From assembly GCA_036245525.1 (NCBI GenBank), contig BTPG01000005.1, forward strand, positions 212,100,899-212,164,898: 64,000 nt of DNA. Direction: 5' to 3'. Below are positions 23,656 to 33,789 of the stretch, one piece after another (the first letter of the stretch is position 1; each line of letters begins with the position of its first letter). The stretch is from Semisulcospira habei. Lineage: Eukaryota; Mollusca; Gastropoda; Semisulcospiridae. The notes under the pieces were generated by a model. The model saw nothing but the letters and a program-made list of their open reading frames with translations, searched no databases and was not told the origin of the DNA. A program made the translations under genes and the position numbers.

Positions 23656-24450
23656 CCTTCAAATGAGGCAATCAGTGCCAGCTCTCGCTGGTTCCCAGTG
23701 CATCTTTGCCACACCTTCTGGTCAGAGGCCTTACAGAGGACATGATGTTCTGAAGGCCCATGCGCTAGAAGCACGGGTGTCATACCCAGCCATGTTCACA
23801 TTTACTCAGTTACGGAAGCAGGTTGCAAACTTTGGCTCAGTCAATGGCCATCTCGGAGTTAGACCAGGATCAGCTGGCAGACTTACTTGGTCATGATATT
23901 CGGATTCATCGCCATATCTACCGCCAACCTCAAGACGTCCTTCAAAAGGCAAAAGTGGCAAAGATTCTTTTGTCAGTTAACAATGGGATGACAGATTGTG
24001 AGAGTTGCATTAGAGCTGAGCTGGGCGATGATGAAGAGATTGACTTTGACAATGAAGACACATCAGAAACTGGCAGAGGTCTCGGGGGAAACAGCACCTG
24101 TGAATGAAGCAAGTAGCAAGTCAACAACACAGGAATCAATGAGCATGCCAGACAAAAGACGTCCAGAGCCTGATGACAATCTAGATAGTTTTGATGATGA
24201 CAGTACTGTGTCAGCTCCTGTTCGAAAGAAAGCTAGATTTACAAGGAAACCATGGGGGAAAGCTGAAGAGAAAGTTGTTCAAACTAGTTTCAAGACACAC
24301 CTCGTCATGAACAAACTTCCTGGAAAGGCCGAGATACAGCAGGCAATTGCAGAAGAGCCCGCACTTAGACATAGGTGCTGGACAAACATTAAGGATTACG
24401 TCCGCAACAGACTGAGCAAGTTACAAAAGTTACGAAACTTAAAGAAATGA
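23656..24450 (+). pseudogene. Tyrosine-recombinase gene, catalytic core second half and C-terminus
   Basis: Resumes exactly after the SINE. It encodes G-H-D-V-L-K-A-H-A, T-F-T-Q-L-R-K-Q-V-A (candidate box II Arg), then in another frame D-Q-L-A-D-L-L-G-H-D-I-R-I-H-R-H-I-Y-R-Q-P: the LGH motif and the candidate nucleophile Tyr of tyrosine recombinases. An acidic linker and a basic C-terminus follow (K-K-A-R-F-T-R-K-P-W, then V-R-N-R-L-S-K-L-Q-K) to the TGA at 24448-24450. Multiple frame changes make it a pseudogene. Crypton-type is the best guess, with DIRS-like as the alternative. Confidence 0.65.
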
Positions 24451-24491
24451 ATTGAGATTCCCCGCCACTCACATCATTTTCGTTTTCATAC

Positions 24492-25355
24492 AGATTTATT
24501 ACAAGAGTGTTATTATTGGGGTGTTTTCAGCATGTATAGCCTGCTTTTATTTCTCTGATGGACGCCTGGATCATTTTGTATACTGTATAACCTTTGAATT
24601 TGCAAAACGAAACAGCCGGCTGGGGACAAAAGACAATAATAAGATAAGAAAACCATTGACAACGTAAAGATTTATTACAAGAGTGTTATTATGGGGTTGG
24701 TCCACCTGGATCATTTTGTATACCGCATAAAATTTAAAACTCTGCAAACTGAAGAATGGTTGGGAACGAAAGACAATAAAAACGGGGTAAGAAAACCATT
24801 GTCAACATAAAGTATTATTACAAGAGTGCTACTGCTGGGGCTGGTCCGCCTGGATCATTTTGTATACTGCATAACATTTAAAACTCTGCAAACGGAAGAA
24901 TGGTTGGAGACGAAAGACAATAATAAGGGGTAAGAAAACCATTGTCAATATAAAGATTTATTACAAGAGTGTTACTATGGGGGCTGGTCCGCAATGATCA
25001 TTTTGTATACTGCATAACATTTAAAACTCTGCAAACGGAAGAATGGTTGGAGACGAAAGACAATAATAAGGGGTAAGAAAACCATTGTCAACATAAAGGT
25101 TTATTACAAGAGTGCTACTATGGGGGTTGGTCCGCCTGGATCATTTTGTATACTGCATAACATTTAAAACTCTGCAAACGGAAGAAGGGTTTGGGATGAA
25201 AGACAATAATAAGGGGTAAGAAAACCATTGTCAACATAAAGATTTATTACAAGAGCGTTATTATTCGGTTGTTTTCAGCGTGTATAGCTCTGTTTTTATC
25301 TGATGTACACCTGGATCATTTGCATACTGTGTAACATTAACCTTACTTTGCAACT
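24492..25355. repeat. 142-bp satellite derived from the 3' region of the recombinase gene
   Basis: The motif AAGATTTATTACAAGAGTG begins units at about 24492, 24667, 24809, 24953, 25096 and 25238 (spacings 175, 142, 144, 143, 142). The last unit is interrupted by a SINE-like insertion, and its remainder plus one more unit reappear at 26075-26200. The first unit starts 42 bp after the recombinase stop, so the array probably expanded from that gene's 3' end. Confidence 0.9.
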
Positions 25356-25362
25356 AAACAGT

Positions 25363-26073
25363 GGCCCCCACCCAGGTATGCTCTGGGGGACTTGGGTGGG
25401 GTTAACTACTTTTTAGTTCTTATGGTCACCCTGGTCAGCCCCACAGGGTGAGTTTTCCTCTCAATTCTGGGACATGTGTTTCTGTCTAACCTTGGTCCAT
25501 TAACTTGTATTTTTCTTTTTTAAGCTCTCCCTACTGTCTGCGCTGCCTGTATCTCTTGAAAAGAAGTGCCCAACGGAGAAATAAACATGCTAAAAAGATG
25601 GTTACAACACAATTTATTAATATTTCGGGTAAATCCGCTTTGTCAAAGCTGACAAACAAACAGAGAGATCAGTTGCTACTTATTTTTATTCACAGAAGGA
25701 ATGTGGCACATTCCTTCTGCTTCTGCGAATAAAGATAAGTAGCAACTGATCTCTCTGTTTGTTTGTTTGCTTTGACAAAGAGGATTTACCCGAAATATTA
25801 ATAAATTGTGTTGTAACCCTCTTTTCTAAGCGTATTTATTTCTCCGTTGGCTACTTCTTTGCATTTTTTACACGATTGGCAGTCACCTTTTGGTCTGAAT
25901 CATTTTTTTGTATCTCTCTTGATTTTGGGTGTGTGTTGCTAAATGGTCTTAGGTTTATTTAGCGTATTAGACCGGCTGGCGACATACATTCAATATTCTG
26001 TTCATTTTTTTTTCCACAAGCAGTGCTGGCACGTACTGAAAAAGTCGGGACGTTAAGCAATGTACAACCAATC
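25363..26073 (-). mobile_element. SINE-like repeat, copy 5, interrupted by a palindromic element
   Basis: Reverse orientation relative to copies 1, 4 and 6. The G/C-rich end is at 25363-25557 and the other part (GTTGCTAAATGGTC through GGGACGTTAAGCAATGTAC) is at about 25911-26073. It lies inside the 142-bp satellite. No clear outer target duplication could be picked out. Confidence 0.8.
25560..25910. mobile_element. Snapback (foldback) element nested in the SINE-like repeat
   Basis: 25560-25860 is a long palindrome with about 140-bp arms: AAGAAGTGCCCAACGGAG... on the left and ...CTCCGTTGGCTACTTCTTT on the right, meeting near 25710 at GAATGTGGCACATTC. About 50 bp of non-palindromic sequence follows. 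The host repeat is interrupted between TATCTCTTGA (left) and TATCTCTCTTGA (right), a probable imperfect target duplication. No coding capacity; probably a non-autonomous MITE or foldback element. Confidence 0.8.
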
Positions 26074-26074
26074 G

Positions 26075-26200
26075 GGACGAAAGACAATAATAAGATAAGA
26101 AAACCATTGTCAACCTAAAGATTTATTACAAGAGTGTTATTATTTCAGTGTGTATAGCATGCTTTTATCTGATGTATGCCTGGATCATTTTGGAAATGTC
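26075..26200. repeat. Continuation of the 142-bp satellite
   Basis: GACGAAAGACAATAATAAG through ATTTATTACAAGAGTGTTAT: the distal end of the interrupted unit and one more diverged unit. Confidence 0.85.
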
Positions 26201-26268
26201 TCTAACATTTTTGTTACTATAAAGTACACTTTGCCTGTTGTGGATTGTTTCAAAAGTCACAGGAAGCG

Positions 26269-26988
26269 TAAACCTTAGCTGTGTTGGTATACCTCGCCCT
26301 CTACCTAGGTTAAACACACCAGTGGCACCATTGCTGCTATTTTCACACCAGACCAGTCACTTGGACCGGTCATGTGCATCAGAACTGCGCGCGCAGGTGG
26401 GCTTCTGCACTTGTAGTGTGGTCTCGTACGTTCACGCGGAAGATTGTGATGGCAGTCGAAAAAATGTTTTGTTAGCGGTTTTAACTTTTAGCCGCGCCTT
26501 TAACCTCCCCTAACACGCCAGTTTTGTGTTGAGATGACGGAGGCTTGTGTCATGCCCCACACCACCGAATCAAGTCATGCAGTGCGCTCATTTCTCGAAC
26601 TTCAACTATGACGGTGCTTTCTGCCACAAACGACGCAGATGTCGCAAAATCAGCTCCATTGAGGATTAAAAAAGCTATTTTTCAAATCTGCCAAATGGCG
26701 TAATGTTTCGTGGTGCCAGCATAACGATAGATGCATTATTGCCGGATTGAATATATTATGGGAAAGGGTTTATTCTTTATTCATGATATTTTGCAGCAAT
26801 CAAACGACGGTCACGTGATTCTTTCACCGAGGTTGCCCATTACAGGTGCAGAAAGCACACGCTCTAAACCGATCGGGTGCACATGACCGGTCCGCACGAC
26901 CGGTCTGGTGCCAAAAAAGCAACATTGGCACCGCTGGTGCGTTTAACCCAGGCCACTGGACGAGGTAAACCAACTCAGCTAAACTTTA
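26269..26988. mobile_element. Non-autonomous DNA transposon with about 150-bp terminal inverted repeats
   Basis: Left end TAAACCTTAGCTG at 26269 and right end CAGCTAAACTTTA at 26976-26988 are complementary. The similarity continues inward through ACCTCG, GGTTAAAC.CACCAG.GG, CACCAGACC.GTC and GGACCGGTCATGTGCA to about 26420 and 26840. The 420-bp interior has no convincing gene. Target duplication is not obvious, so the superfamily is unknown. Confidence 0.7.
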
Positions 26989-27330
26989 TTGTCGCACTTG
27001 CTAGAACTCGGTATTATATTTCTCTCTTCATTTTATCAATAGAGGGACATAAGTCGCGGAAAGCCCTTTACGTGCCGAAGGCAAGAACTAGTTTTCCTCA
27101 TCACAAAGTTGCCAGAAAAAGGTTTGACTGCTCTTGATTGTTTGATTTGAAGTGTTTACAAACAATTACTGTGTTTTTATATGCATGCACCTTTGATGTG
27201 ATTAATAAAGGCTGAAGTTTCAAGTGATTTCTTATGTTGTCAGTTAATTAATTAATGTCAGTGTTCTGTTCTGTCATTTTAACTCATTCTACCCCAAGAC
27301 CGGAATCCCCAAATGTTGAAGTCGTCTTTT
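26989..27330. other. Unannotated interval
   Basis: No gene recognised. An AATAAA occurs near 27204. Confidence 0.3.
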
Positions 27331-27332
27331 GA

Positions 27333-27490
27333 AGACTGCTTTGCAGTGCAGGACACAGATCCACCATGATAGTTCAAGGGTGATGCTGGAATAGCTTGGC
27401 GCCCATAGGCGCCAAGCTATTCTGACATCACCCTTGAACTATCATGGTGGATCTTTATATTGCTGTGGTGTGTCTGGTGTAGAATAAGTT
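27333..27490. repeat. Hairpin repeat H, copy 2
   Basis: Palindrome at about 27362-27450 with arms ACCATGATAGTTCAAGGGTGAT and AGCTTGGCGCC. Flanks match those of the copy at 21.2 kb over about 160 bp. Confidence 0.8.
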
Positions 27491-27652
27491 AAGTGTTAGT
27501 TTCTTCATCTGTGTTTTTTTCTAGCTTTCATATTTTTCCACACTTTTTGACCCGCATCATACTGAGGCTAAAAACTTCAAATTTGTTCACTGCCATACTT
27601 ATATGCAATCTACATTACAGTACTTACAGATGAGGAAATAGACCAATGGCTT

Positions 27653-27726
27653 TAGTTCAAGGGTGGTGCCACAATACCTTGGCGCCTAGAGGCGTCAAGC
27701 TATTCTGGCACTACCCTTGGACTTTT
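27653..27726. repeat. Hairpin repeat H, copy 3 (diverged, shorter)
   Basis: AGTTCAAGGGTGGTGCC...CTTGGCGCCTAGAGGCGTCAAG...GGCACTACCCTTGGACT: same core as copies 1 and 2, but without their flanks. Confidence 0.7.
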
Positions 27727-28029
27727 TCAGTCACACTTGTTGCACACACTGGTGTATTCCGAATGATAAGGGTTAATATTAAAAATGATCTGTTGCTGTT
27801 TGTCTGAAACTCCAGAGTACATAAATAACTCCTTTTATTTCCAGAATACATTATGTTGATTCTCACATAAATGCCATGATAAACTGTTTTGCTTCAGAAG
27901 GACAAAACGCAGCAATGTTTAAAAGATTTCCTCTGTAAAAATCATAATCGAAAGGTTACAGGCCAGTGTTTAATGAATTTTGCACCATACAATGTTAAAA
28001 ATGTTAAAGCATACATACACATTAAGTTG

Positions 28030-28075
<46 letters not shown>

Positions 28076-28126
28076 ATTAATGTGAAAAAGAAGTATTCCA
28101 TGAACTTGACCTTATTACAGACGCCT
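27727..28126. other. Interval with A-homopolymer
   Basis: Non-coding. A run of about 43 A lies at 28031-28073. It lies outside the LINE target duplication, so it is not that LINE's tail. Confidence 0.5.
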
Positions 28127-28138
28127 AATGTTGTGAAG
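28127..28138 (+). repeat. Left target-site duplication of the inverted LINE
   Basis: AATGTTGTGAAG, identical to 32074-32085. The LINE begins at the next base. Confidence 0.85.
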
Positions 28139-30300
28139 TCATCATCGAGGTCCACTGTGGCCTGCTTCAACATCATGCTAAAAAAGATGGTGAAGAGGGT
28201 CGGTGCCAGCACGCAGCCCTGCTTTACGCCGTTAAGAATAGGGAATGGTTCCGAGAGGTCATTGTTGAGTCTGACCTGGCCTTGCTGGTCCTCGTGTAGC
28301 TGGACAATCATGTTGAGGAACTTTGGGGGACAGCCAAGTCGCTCCAGGATCTGCCACATGCCTTGCCTGCTCACAGTGTCGAACGCTTTTGTTAGGTCGA
28401 CAAATGTTACGTACAGACCTTTGTTCTGCTCGCGGCACTTCTCCTGTAGCTGTCTCAGCACAAAGACCATATCGGTGGTGCTCCTGTTTGCTCTGAAGCC
28501 ACACTGGCCCTCTGGGAGTTGGTCTTCAGCGATGGCAGATACCAGCCGATTCAGGAGCAGCCTTGCAAGGATTTTCCCAGCAATGGACAGCAGGGTAATT
28601 CCCCGATAGTTGGAACAGTCAGACTTCTCGCCTTTGTTCTTGTACAGGGTGATAACGACTGCATCACGGAGATCTTTTGGTAGTGTTCCTTCCTCCCAGC
28701 AGCAGAGAAAGAGGTCATGGAGCTTGTTGTGCAGTGCTGTGCCTCCATGTTTCCAGATCTCTGGTGGTATTCCATCGATGCCTGCTGCTTTGCCACTCTT
28801 GAGCTGGTGGATGGCTGTGAGGGTCTCTTCAGCGGTGGGCGGTTCGTCCAACTCATCCTTTACTGGGAGGTGTGGGATTTGTAGGACGACTGCTTCTTGA
28901 ACAGTGCGCTCAGCGCTGAAGAGGCTCTGAAAGTATTCCGACCAGCGGTTCAAGATGGAGGTATTATCTGTGAGGAGTGCCTGGCCATTCGCGCTTCGCA
29001 GGGGACTTTGTACCAGGTGCCTGGGGCCATACACTGCTTTCAGTGCTTCGTAGAAGCCCCTGTAGTCACCATTGTCAGCACAAAGCTGGGTCCTCTGTGC
29101 AAGTCTGGTCCACCACTCATTCTGGAGATCTCTGAGCTTGCGCTGGAGACTGCTGCAGACGAGGCGGAAGGCAGACTTCTTCACAGGGCAGGAAGGCTGG
29201 GCTAGGTGGGCCTGATGGGCGGCTCTTTTTTTTGCTAGGTGTTCCTGGATCTCTACATCGTTTTCGTCAAACCAGTCTTTGTTCTTCTTTCTGGCGAAAC
29301 CCAAGACTTCTGCAGAGGATTTTGCAATAGCAGTTTTCAGTTGTTCCCAAAGTGTTTCAGGGGAGGAGTCTGCTGGGTCCGCTGTGTCTTTGAGCCTGCG
29401 CTGTAAATCTGTCTGAAAGGCAGCTTTCACATCGTCACGCTGAAGGCTGGCAACATCAAGCTTTTTCTTGGGGGGCCCCCATTTCTTGGGTTTTGGCTTG
29501 AAGTGGAGCCTGAGTTTGCAGCGGACAAGGCGGTGGTCAGTGTGGCACTCTGCGCTGGGCATCACTCTGGTGAGGAGGACGTCACTGCGGTCCCTCTGAC
29601 GCACTAAGACATAGTCGATAAGGTGCCAGTGTTTGGAGCGAGGATGCATCCAGGTGGTCTTTCGACTGTCCTTTTGCTGAAAAGTAGTGTTGGTGATGAC
29701 CAGTTGCTGCTCCGCACAGAACTCCAACAGTAGGCGGCCATTGTCATTGCAGTTCCCCACGCCATGCTTGCCGAGGAGTCCTTTCCAGGCTTCAGAGTCC
29801 TGGCCCACTCTGGCGTTGAAGTCGCCAAGGATGATGACTTTGTCGTCTGCAGGGGTACTCTGTAGGAGGCTGCGCAGGTCAGTGTAAAACTTGTCCTTTT
29901 CAGCAGGCTCTGCCAGGAGGGTTGGGGAGTACACACTGAGAAGGGTGACGTGCTGCTGGTGTCTCAGTGGGAGGCGCATGGACATGATGCGGTCTGAGTG
30001 GCCCGTTGGTAGGTTTTCCAGCTTAGTCGCAATGGATGTCTTGACCATGAAACCCACGCCTGAAAGCCGTCTTTCTGATGCAGGCCTGCCTGACCAGTAG
30101 AGGGTGTACCCAGCACCAAGTTCTTGGAGGCTGCCTTCGTCCGGAAGGCGTACTTCGCTGAGCGCGGCGATGTCGATGTTTAAACTCCGCAATTCATGGG
30201 CAATGAGGGCAGAGCGACGTTCAGGGCGTCCGCTGTCTGCTTTGTCGAGCATGGTTCGGACGTTCCAACATGCTACGTTGAGTCCGGTCGTGGTCGTCAT
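28139..30300 (-). mobile_element. LINE 5' half (inverted): AP endonuclease and N-terminal reverse transcriptase
   Basis: Continuous open frame from ATG at 30300 to the insertion edge at 28139, about 720 codons without a stop. N-terminal APE-type endonuclease: C-W-N-V-R-T-M, L-S-E-V-R-L-P, L-G-D-F-N-A-R-V-G and the terminal T-D-H-R-L-V are the metal-binding and catalytic motifs of exonuclease-endonuclease-phosphatase enzymes. Then reverse-transcriptase palm motifs: S-G-K-A-A-G-I-D-G-I-P, N-Y-R-G-I-T-L-L, F-V-D-L-T-K-A-F-D-T-V and N-G-V-K-Q-G-C-V-L-A-P-T-L-F. It stops just before the (F/Y)ADD catalytic motif, which lies in the other half on the plus strand. The lack of stops suggests a recent insertion. 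Clade assignment is uncertain. Confidence 0.9.
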
Positions 30301-30967
30301 GAGAGTGGATCCGTTATTCTTTCTTGTTTTTTGACCGCAGGAGAAGATGCCCGTTGACCGCGGCTAGCCAACTGGGGTTGCGAGGGGACGAGCTTTGGTT
30401 AGGCCACCTTTTCTAGGCCCCTCTCCGTGTGGAGCAAGCAGTGCTGTCCCTAGAGAAGGCTGCTTGGTCGTTCAGGGTGTGCCGAGTGATGTTGTCATCC
30501 CCATGTCAACATCAGGCGACCAATATCCTGAACCGCCTGCATGCAGGTTTGAGACTGCGGCTTCCAGTGACATCTTTCACCTGCCGTTTTGCCCCTCGCC
30601 CGTCGCTACAGGACTTGGAATGGTCAGTGTCATGGTCCGTGGACGTTTCCTAAAGCCTGCGCGGTGGAGCTTTTTGGTGGAGTGCAGTGTGCGCAGTACT
30701 GGCCCCACCCTTTAAACCCTTGGTTCATCTGCCATGGCCTAGCAAGCTGGGACGATGGCATCGAGGTCCTCGGGTCGTAGGTTTTATATCAGACTGTCCT
30801 TGTCCTAGTCTCTGGCTCAAAAGCCTTCCCCGGAGACACGGGGGCTTTGATGTCAGGGGTTTTCTCCCTTAGCCTTTCCGCAGCCAAGCGGCCAGGCCTG
30901 CAAGGCAGCAGGCGACTCGTGGAGGGCGGGGTCGTCTATGTCCCGTGCAGATGTGAACATCTGCCCA
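30301..30967 (-). mobile_element. 5' UTR of the inverted LINE
   Basis: GC-rich sequence upstream (minus sense) of the endonuclease start. It ends where the plus-strand half begins (CTCGATGATGA at 30968). The full 5' end therefore appears to be kept, near CACATCTGCACGGGACATAG on the minus strand. Confidence 0.65.
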
Positions 30968-32073
30968 CTCGATGATGACGATGCAGTGTACATCAGGTAT
31001 CGTCTCGATGGCAGCCTGTTCAACCTCAGACGACTGCAGGCCCACACGAAAACCCTAGACCAACTGATTCGTGAGCTGCTTTTTGCTGATGATGCTGCCC
31101 TCGTTGCACACGCAGAGAGAGCCCTGCAGCGCATCACGTCTTGCTTCGCAGATGCTGCCCAGCTCTTTGGACTCGAGGTCAGTCTGAAAAAGACAGAGGT
31201 CCTCCATCAGCCGGCACCCAAGACAGTGTATCGCCCTACTCACATCACCATTGGCGAGTCTGAACTAAAGTCAGTGCACCAGTTTACTTACCTTGGCTGC
31301 ATTATCACGTCGGACGCCAAGCTGGACAAGGAGCTTGACAGCAGGCTGGCAAAAGCAAACAGCGCTTTCGGGCGACTTTTCAAGCGGGTGTGGCACAATC
31401 AACAGCTGAAAACAGGCACCAAGATCAGCGTGTACAGAGCTGTGGTCCTCACCACCCTGCTGTATGGTTCCGAGTCCTGGGCCCTCTACCGCAGCCAACT
31501 ACGACTCCTCGAACGCTTCCACCAGCGCTGCCTGCGTACCATCCTTGGCATTCACTGGAGTGACTATGTCACCAACGTCGAGGTCCTTGAACAGGCTGAA
31601 ACTTTGAGCATCGAGGCTTTGCTGCTGCGGACACAGCTCCGCTGGGCGGGGCATGTCTCCAGGATGGAGGATCATCGCCTACCAAAGATCACCCTGTTCG
31701 GCGAGCTTGCTACTGGACACCGTGACAGAGGGGCACCAAAGAAGAGATACAAAGACTGTCTCAAGAAGTCACTTAGTGCCTGCCAAATCGACCACCACCA
31801 GTGGTCTTCGCTTGCTGCGGACCGTGACACCTGGCGCTCCACCATTTACAAGGCAGCTGTCTCCTTTGAGGACTCTCACAGAGCTAGCCTTAAGGACAAG
31901 CGGCTCAGGAGAAAAAACAGAGATGCCGCAGCTCAGAACCCTGGCCATACCTTCCCCTGCAGCCACTGCGGTCGAACCTGCCTGTCTCGGATTGGCCTCC
32001 GCAGCCACGAACAAGCCTGCAGACGTCGTGGGCAACTCCTATAAAATCTTCGTTCGCGAAGTCAAGCCAAGAG
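30968..32073 (+). mobile_element. LINE 3' half: C-terminal reverse transcriptase and zinc finger
   Basis: Open to TAA at 32042-32044. It begins D-D-D-D-A-V-Y-I-R-Y-R, continues with L-L-F-A-D-D-A-A-L-V (the catalytic YxDD-equivalent FADD), L-K-K-T-E-V-L-H-Q-P, F-T-Y-L-G-C, T-L-L-Y-G-S-E-S-W, R-W-A-G-H-V-S-R-M, and ends with a zinc-finger-like C-S-H-C-x12-H-x4-C. It is the downstream half of the same element type as the minus-strand frame at 28.1-30.3 kb. 11 bp (CTCGATGATGA) are present in both halves. A short 3' UTR of about 30 bp follows with no poly(A). Confidence 0.9.
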
Positions 32074-32085
32074 AATGTTGTGAAG
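32074..32085 (+). repeat. Right target-site duplication of the inverted LINE
   Basis: AATGTTGTGAAG, identical to 28127-28138. Confidence 0.85.
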
Positions 32086-32324
32086 ACACCCATTTTCACT
32101 GTAATGCCAGTTTTTGTGTGAGAGGCACCCACTTTATTGGTAGAAACCCATTTTTTTCATCTAGTGGCTCTGTTTCTAGAAAATGTCTATTTTATTTTAA
32201 GTTATAGAGCTTAGTTATAAGGTGAGTTTCAAACATTCACATCAATTCCAGAGCCCTAGAATAATATGGGAAACCATTTTCACATAAAATGGTAGGTAAC
32301 CCACTCTGAGGTTTTTGTCTCCAT

Positions 32325-32336
32325 GTGTGTGTGTCT

Positions 32337-32402
<66 letters not shown>

Positions 32403-32489
32403 GTGTGTAACGCATCGCTCAAGTAATGGGTGTTTTACATTATTCGTGTGCTGCTTACAACTTGCACACGTGTGTGCATGTGCGTGTGT

Positions 32490-32573
<84 letters not shown>

Positions 32574-32661
32574 GTGTGTAACGCATCGCTCAAGTAATGG
32601 GTGTTTTACTTTATTCTTGTGCTGCTTACAACTAGCACAGTGTGTGCATGTGCGTGTCTCA

Positions 32662-32742
<81 letters not shown>

Positions 32743-33022
32743 TGATATTTTCAATTCCTCAATAGTTACAGTTGACGGTTAGTGTTCAATAGTTTACTTT
32801 TGAAGTTATAACTTTACTCTTTCAATTTTTAGTTGAAATCTTAGAGTTAATAAATTATTCTTTCATATAATCTATGATCACTTTTTAATTTATTTAAATC
32901 TAATGTATGCGCACGTCTGAGTATGTGTGCGTGTGGGTGTGTGTGGGTGCATGACTGTAGCGCATCACTTGAGTAACAGGCACCATGCGTTACCCTTGTG
33001 CTGCCTTACATCTGACTGAACG

Positions 33023-33115
<93 letters not shown>
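32325..33115. repeat. (GT)n microsatellite cluster with a repeated 90-bp spacer
   Basis: Four long GT tracts (about 32325-32408, 32491-32579, 32664-32744, 33027-33115). They are separated by copies of a spacer with AACGCATCGCTCAAGTAATG, GGTGTTTTAC, TGTGCTGCTTACA and CATGTGCGTGT. The fourth spacer (32890-33026) is more diverged. A compound repeat of about 175-bp period. Confidence 0.9.
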
Positions 33116-33116
<1 letters not shown>

Positions 33117-33126
33117 AAATATTTCT

Positions 33127-33127
33127 C

Positions 33128-33160
<33 letters not shown>

Positions 33161-33162
33161 GA
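33127..33162. repeat. (ATT)n microsatellite
   Basis: About 11 ATT units immediately after the last GT tract. Confidence 0.95.
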
Positions 33163-33310
33163 TATTGTTATTATCTCTTCTTTTTATTTTATTTATTTGT
33201 CATGTTACCTTTTCTGCTGTTATATTTATTTAAAGTGTTATTAAGGACATGTAAAAAGGCTTGCGTGCCTACTGTCTTTATCATTAGAAAATGAAGTTTC
33301 AATTCAATTC

Positions 33311-33313
<3 letters not shown>

Positions 33314-33404
<91 letters not shown>

Positions 33405-33410
33405 TTCTCT
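33314..33410. repeat. (CT)n microsatellite at the left end of Polinton A
   Basis: About 42 CT units then TATCTCTTTCTCTC, directly abutting the left terminal inverted repeat. The right end of the element also abuts (CT)n. Confidence 0.95.
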
Positions 33411-33411
33411 C

Positions 33412-33619
33412 AGAGATAGATAAAGTGACAGCTGATAGACACCCCTCCCATAATCTATAGATTTATTATAATTAACTAGCCATTCAGACAAACCCACGCC
33501 AACCAATACCACCGATGCTTTAATCACCTAGCCATTTTAGTTTTACTCTGGAAATCATTTAAGCAGCATTTTTTATCAGCTGCCAACCCGTGATTATTAA
33601 GGCAGATCCCCCACCCCAC
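33412..33619 (+). mobile_element. Polinton A, left terminal inverted repeat
   Basis: From AGAGATAGATAAAGTGACA to CCACCCCAC. It is the inverted complement of 47663-47870 with roughly 90 percent identity by eye, including CTAATCTATAG, ATTTATTATAATTAACTAG, CCAACCAATACCACCGATGC and AAGCAGCATTTTTT. It defines the left end of a 14.46-kb element. Confidence 0.85.
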
Positions 33620-33789
33620 GTACAACCCGGGTTATGTGCACAAATAACTCCCTTGTTTGTTTGCTAGACCACTGGACCACTCACGGGCAAATTCTCTCCC
33701 ATGTTGTTACTGAGTCTAAACAGATTATTTTCTAGTGCACAAGTCATGGATACAATTATCAAGTTACTGTCTATGTTACTTTTTGGATG

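Noticed and set aside
27970..28138. C-terminal extension of the LINE frame with a poly-Phe stretch
   Set aside because: It reads through the target duplication into flanking sequence and an A/T homopolymer, so it is not part of the element.
28082..30334. Plus-strand reading frames across the inverted LINE half
   Set aside because: Shadows of the minus-strand endonuclease-RT frame with no protein similarity.
32323..33244. Val/Cys-repeat reading frames
   Set aside because: Translations of GT microsatellites.
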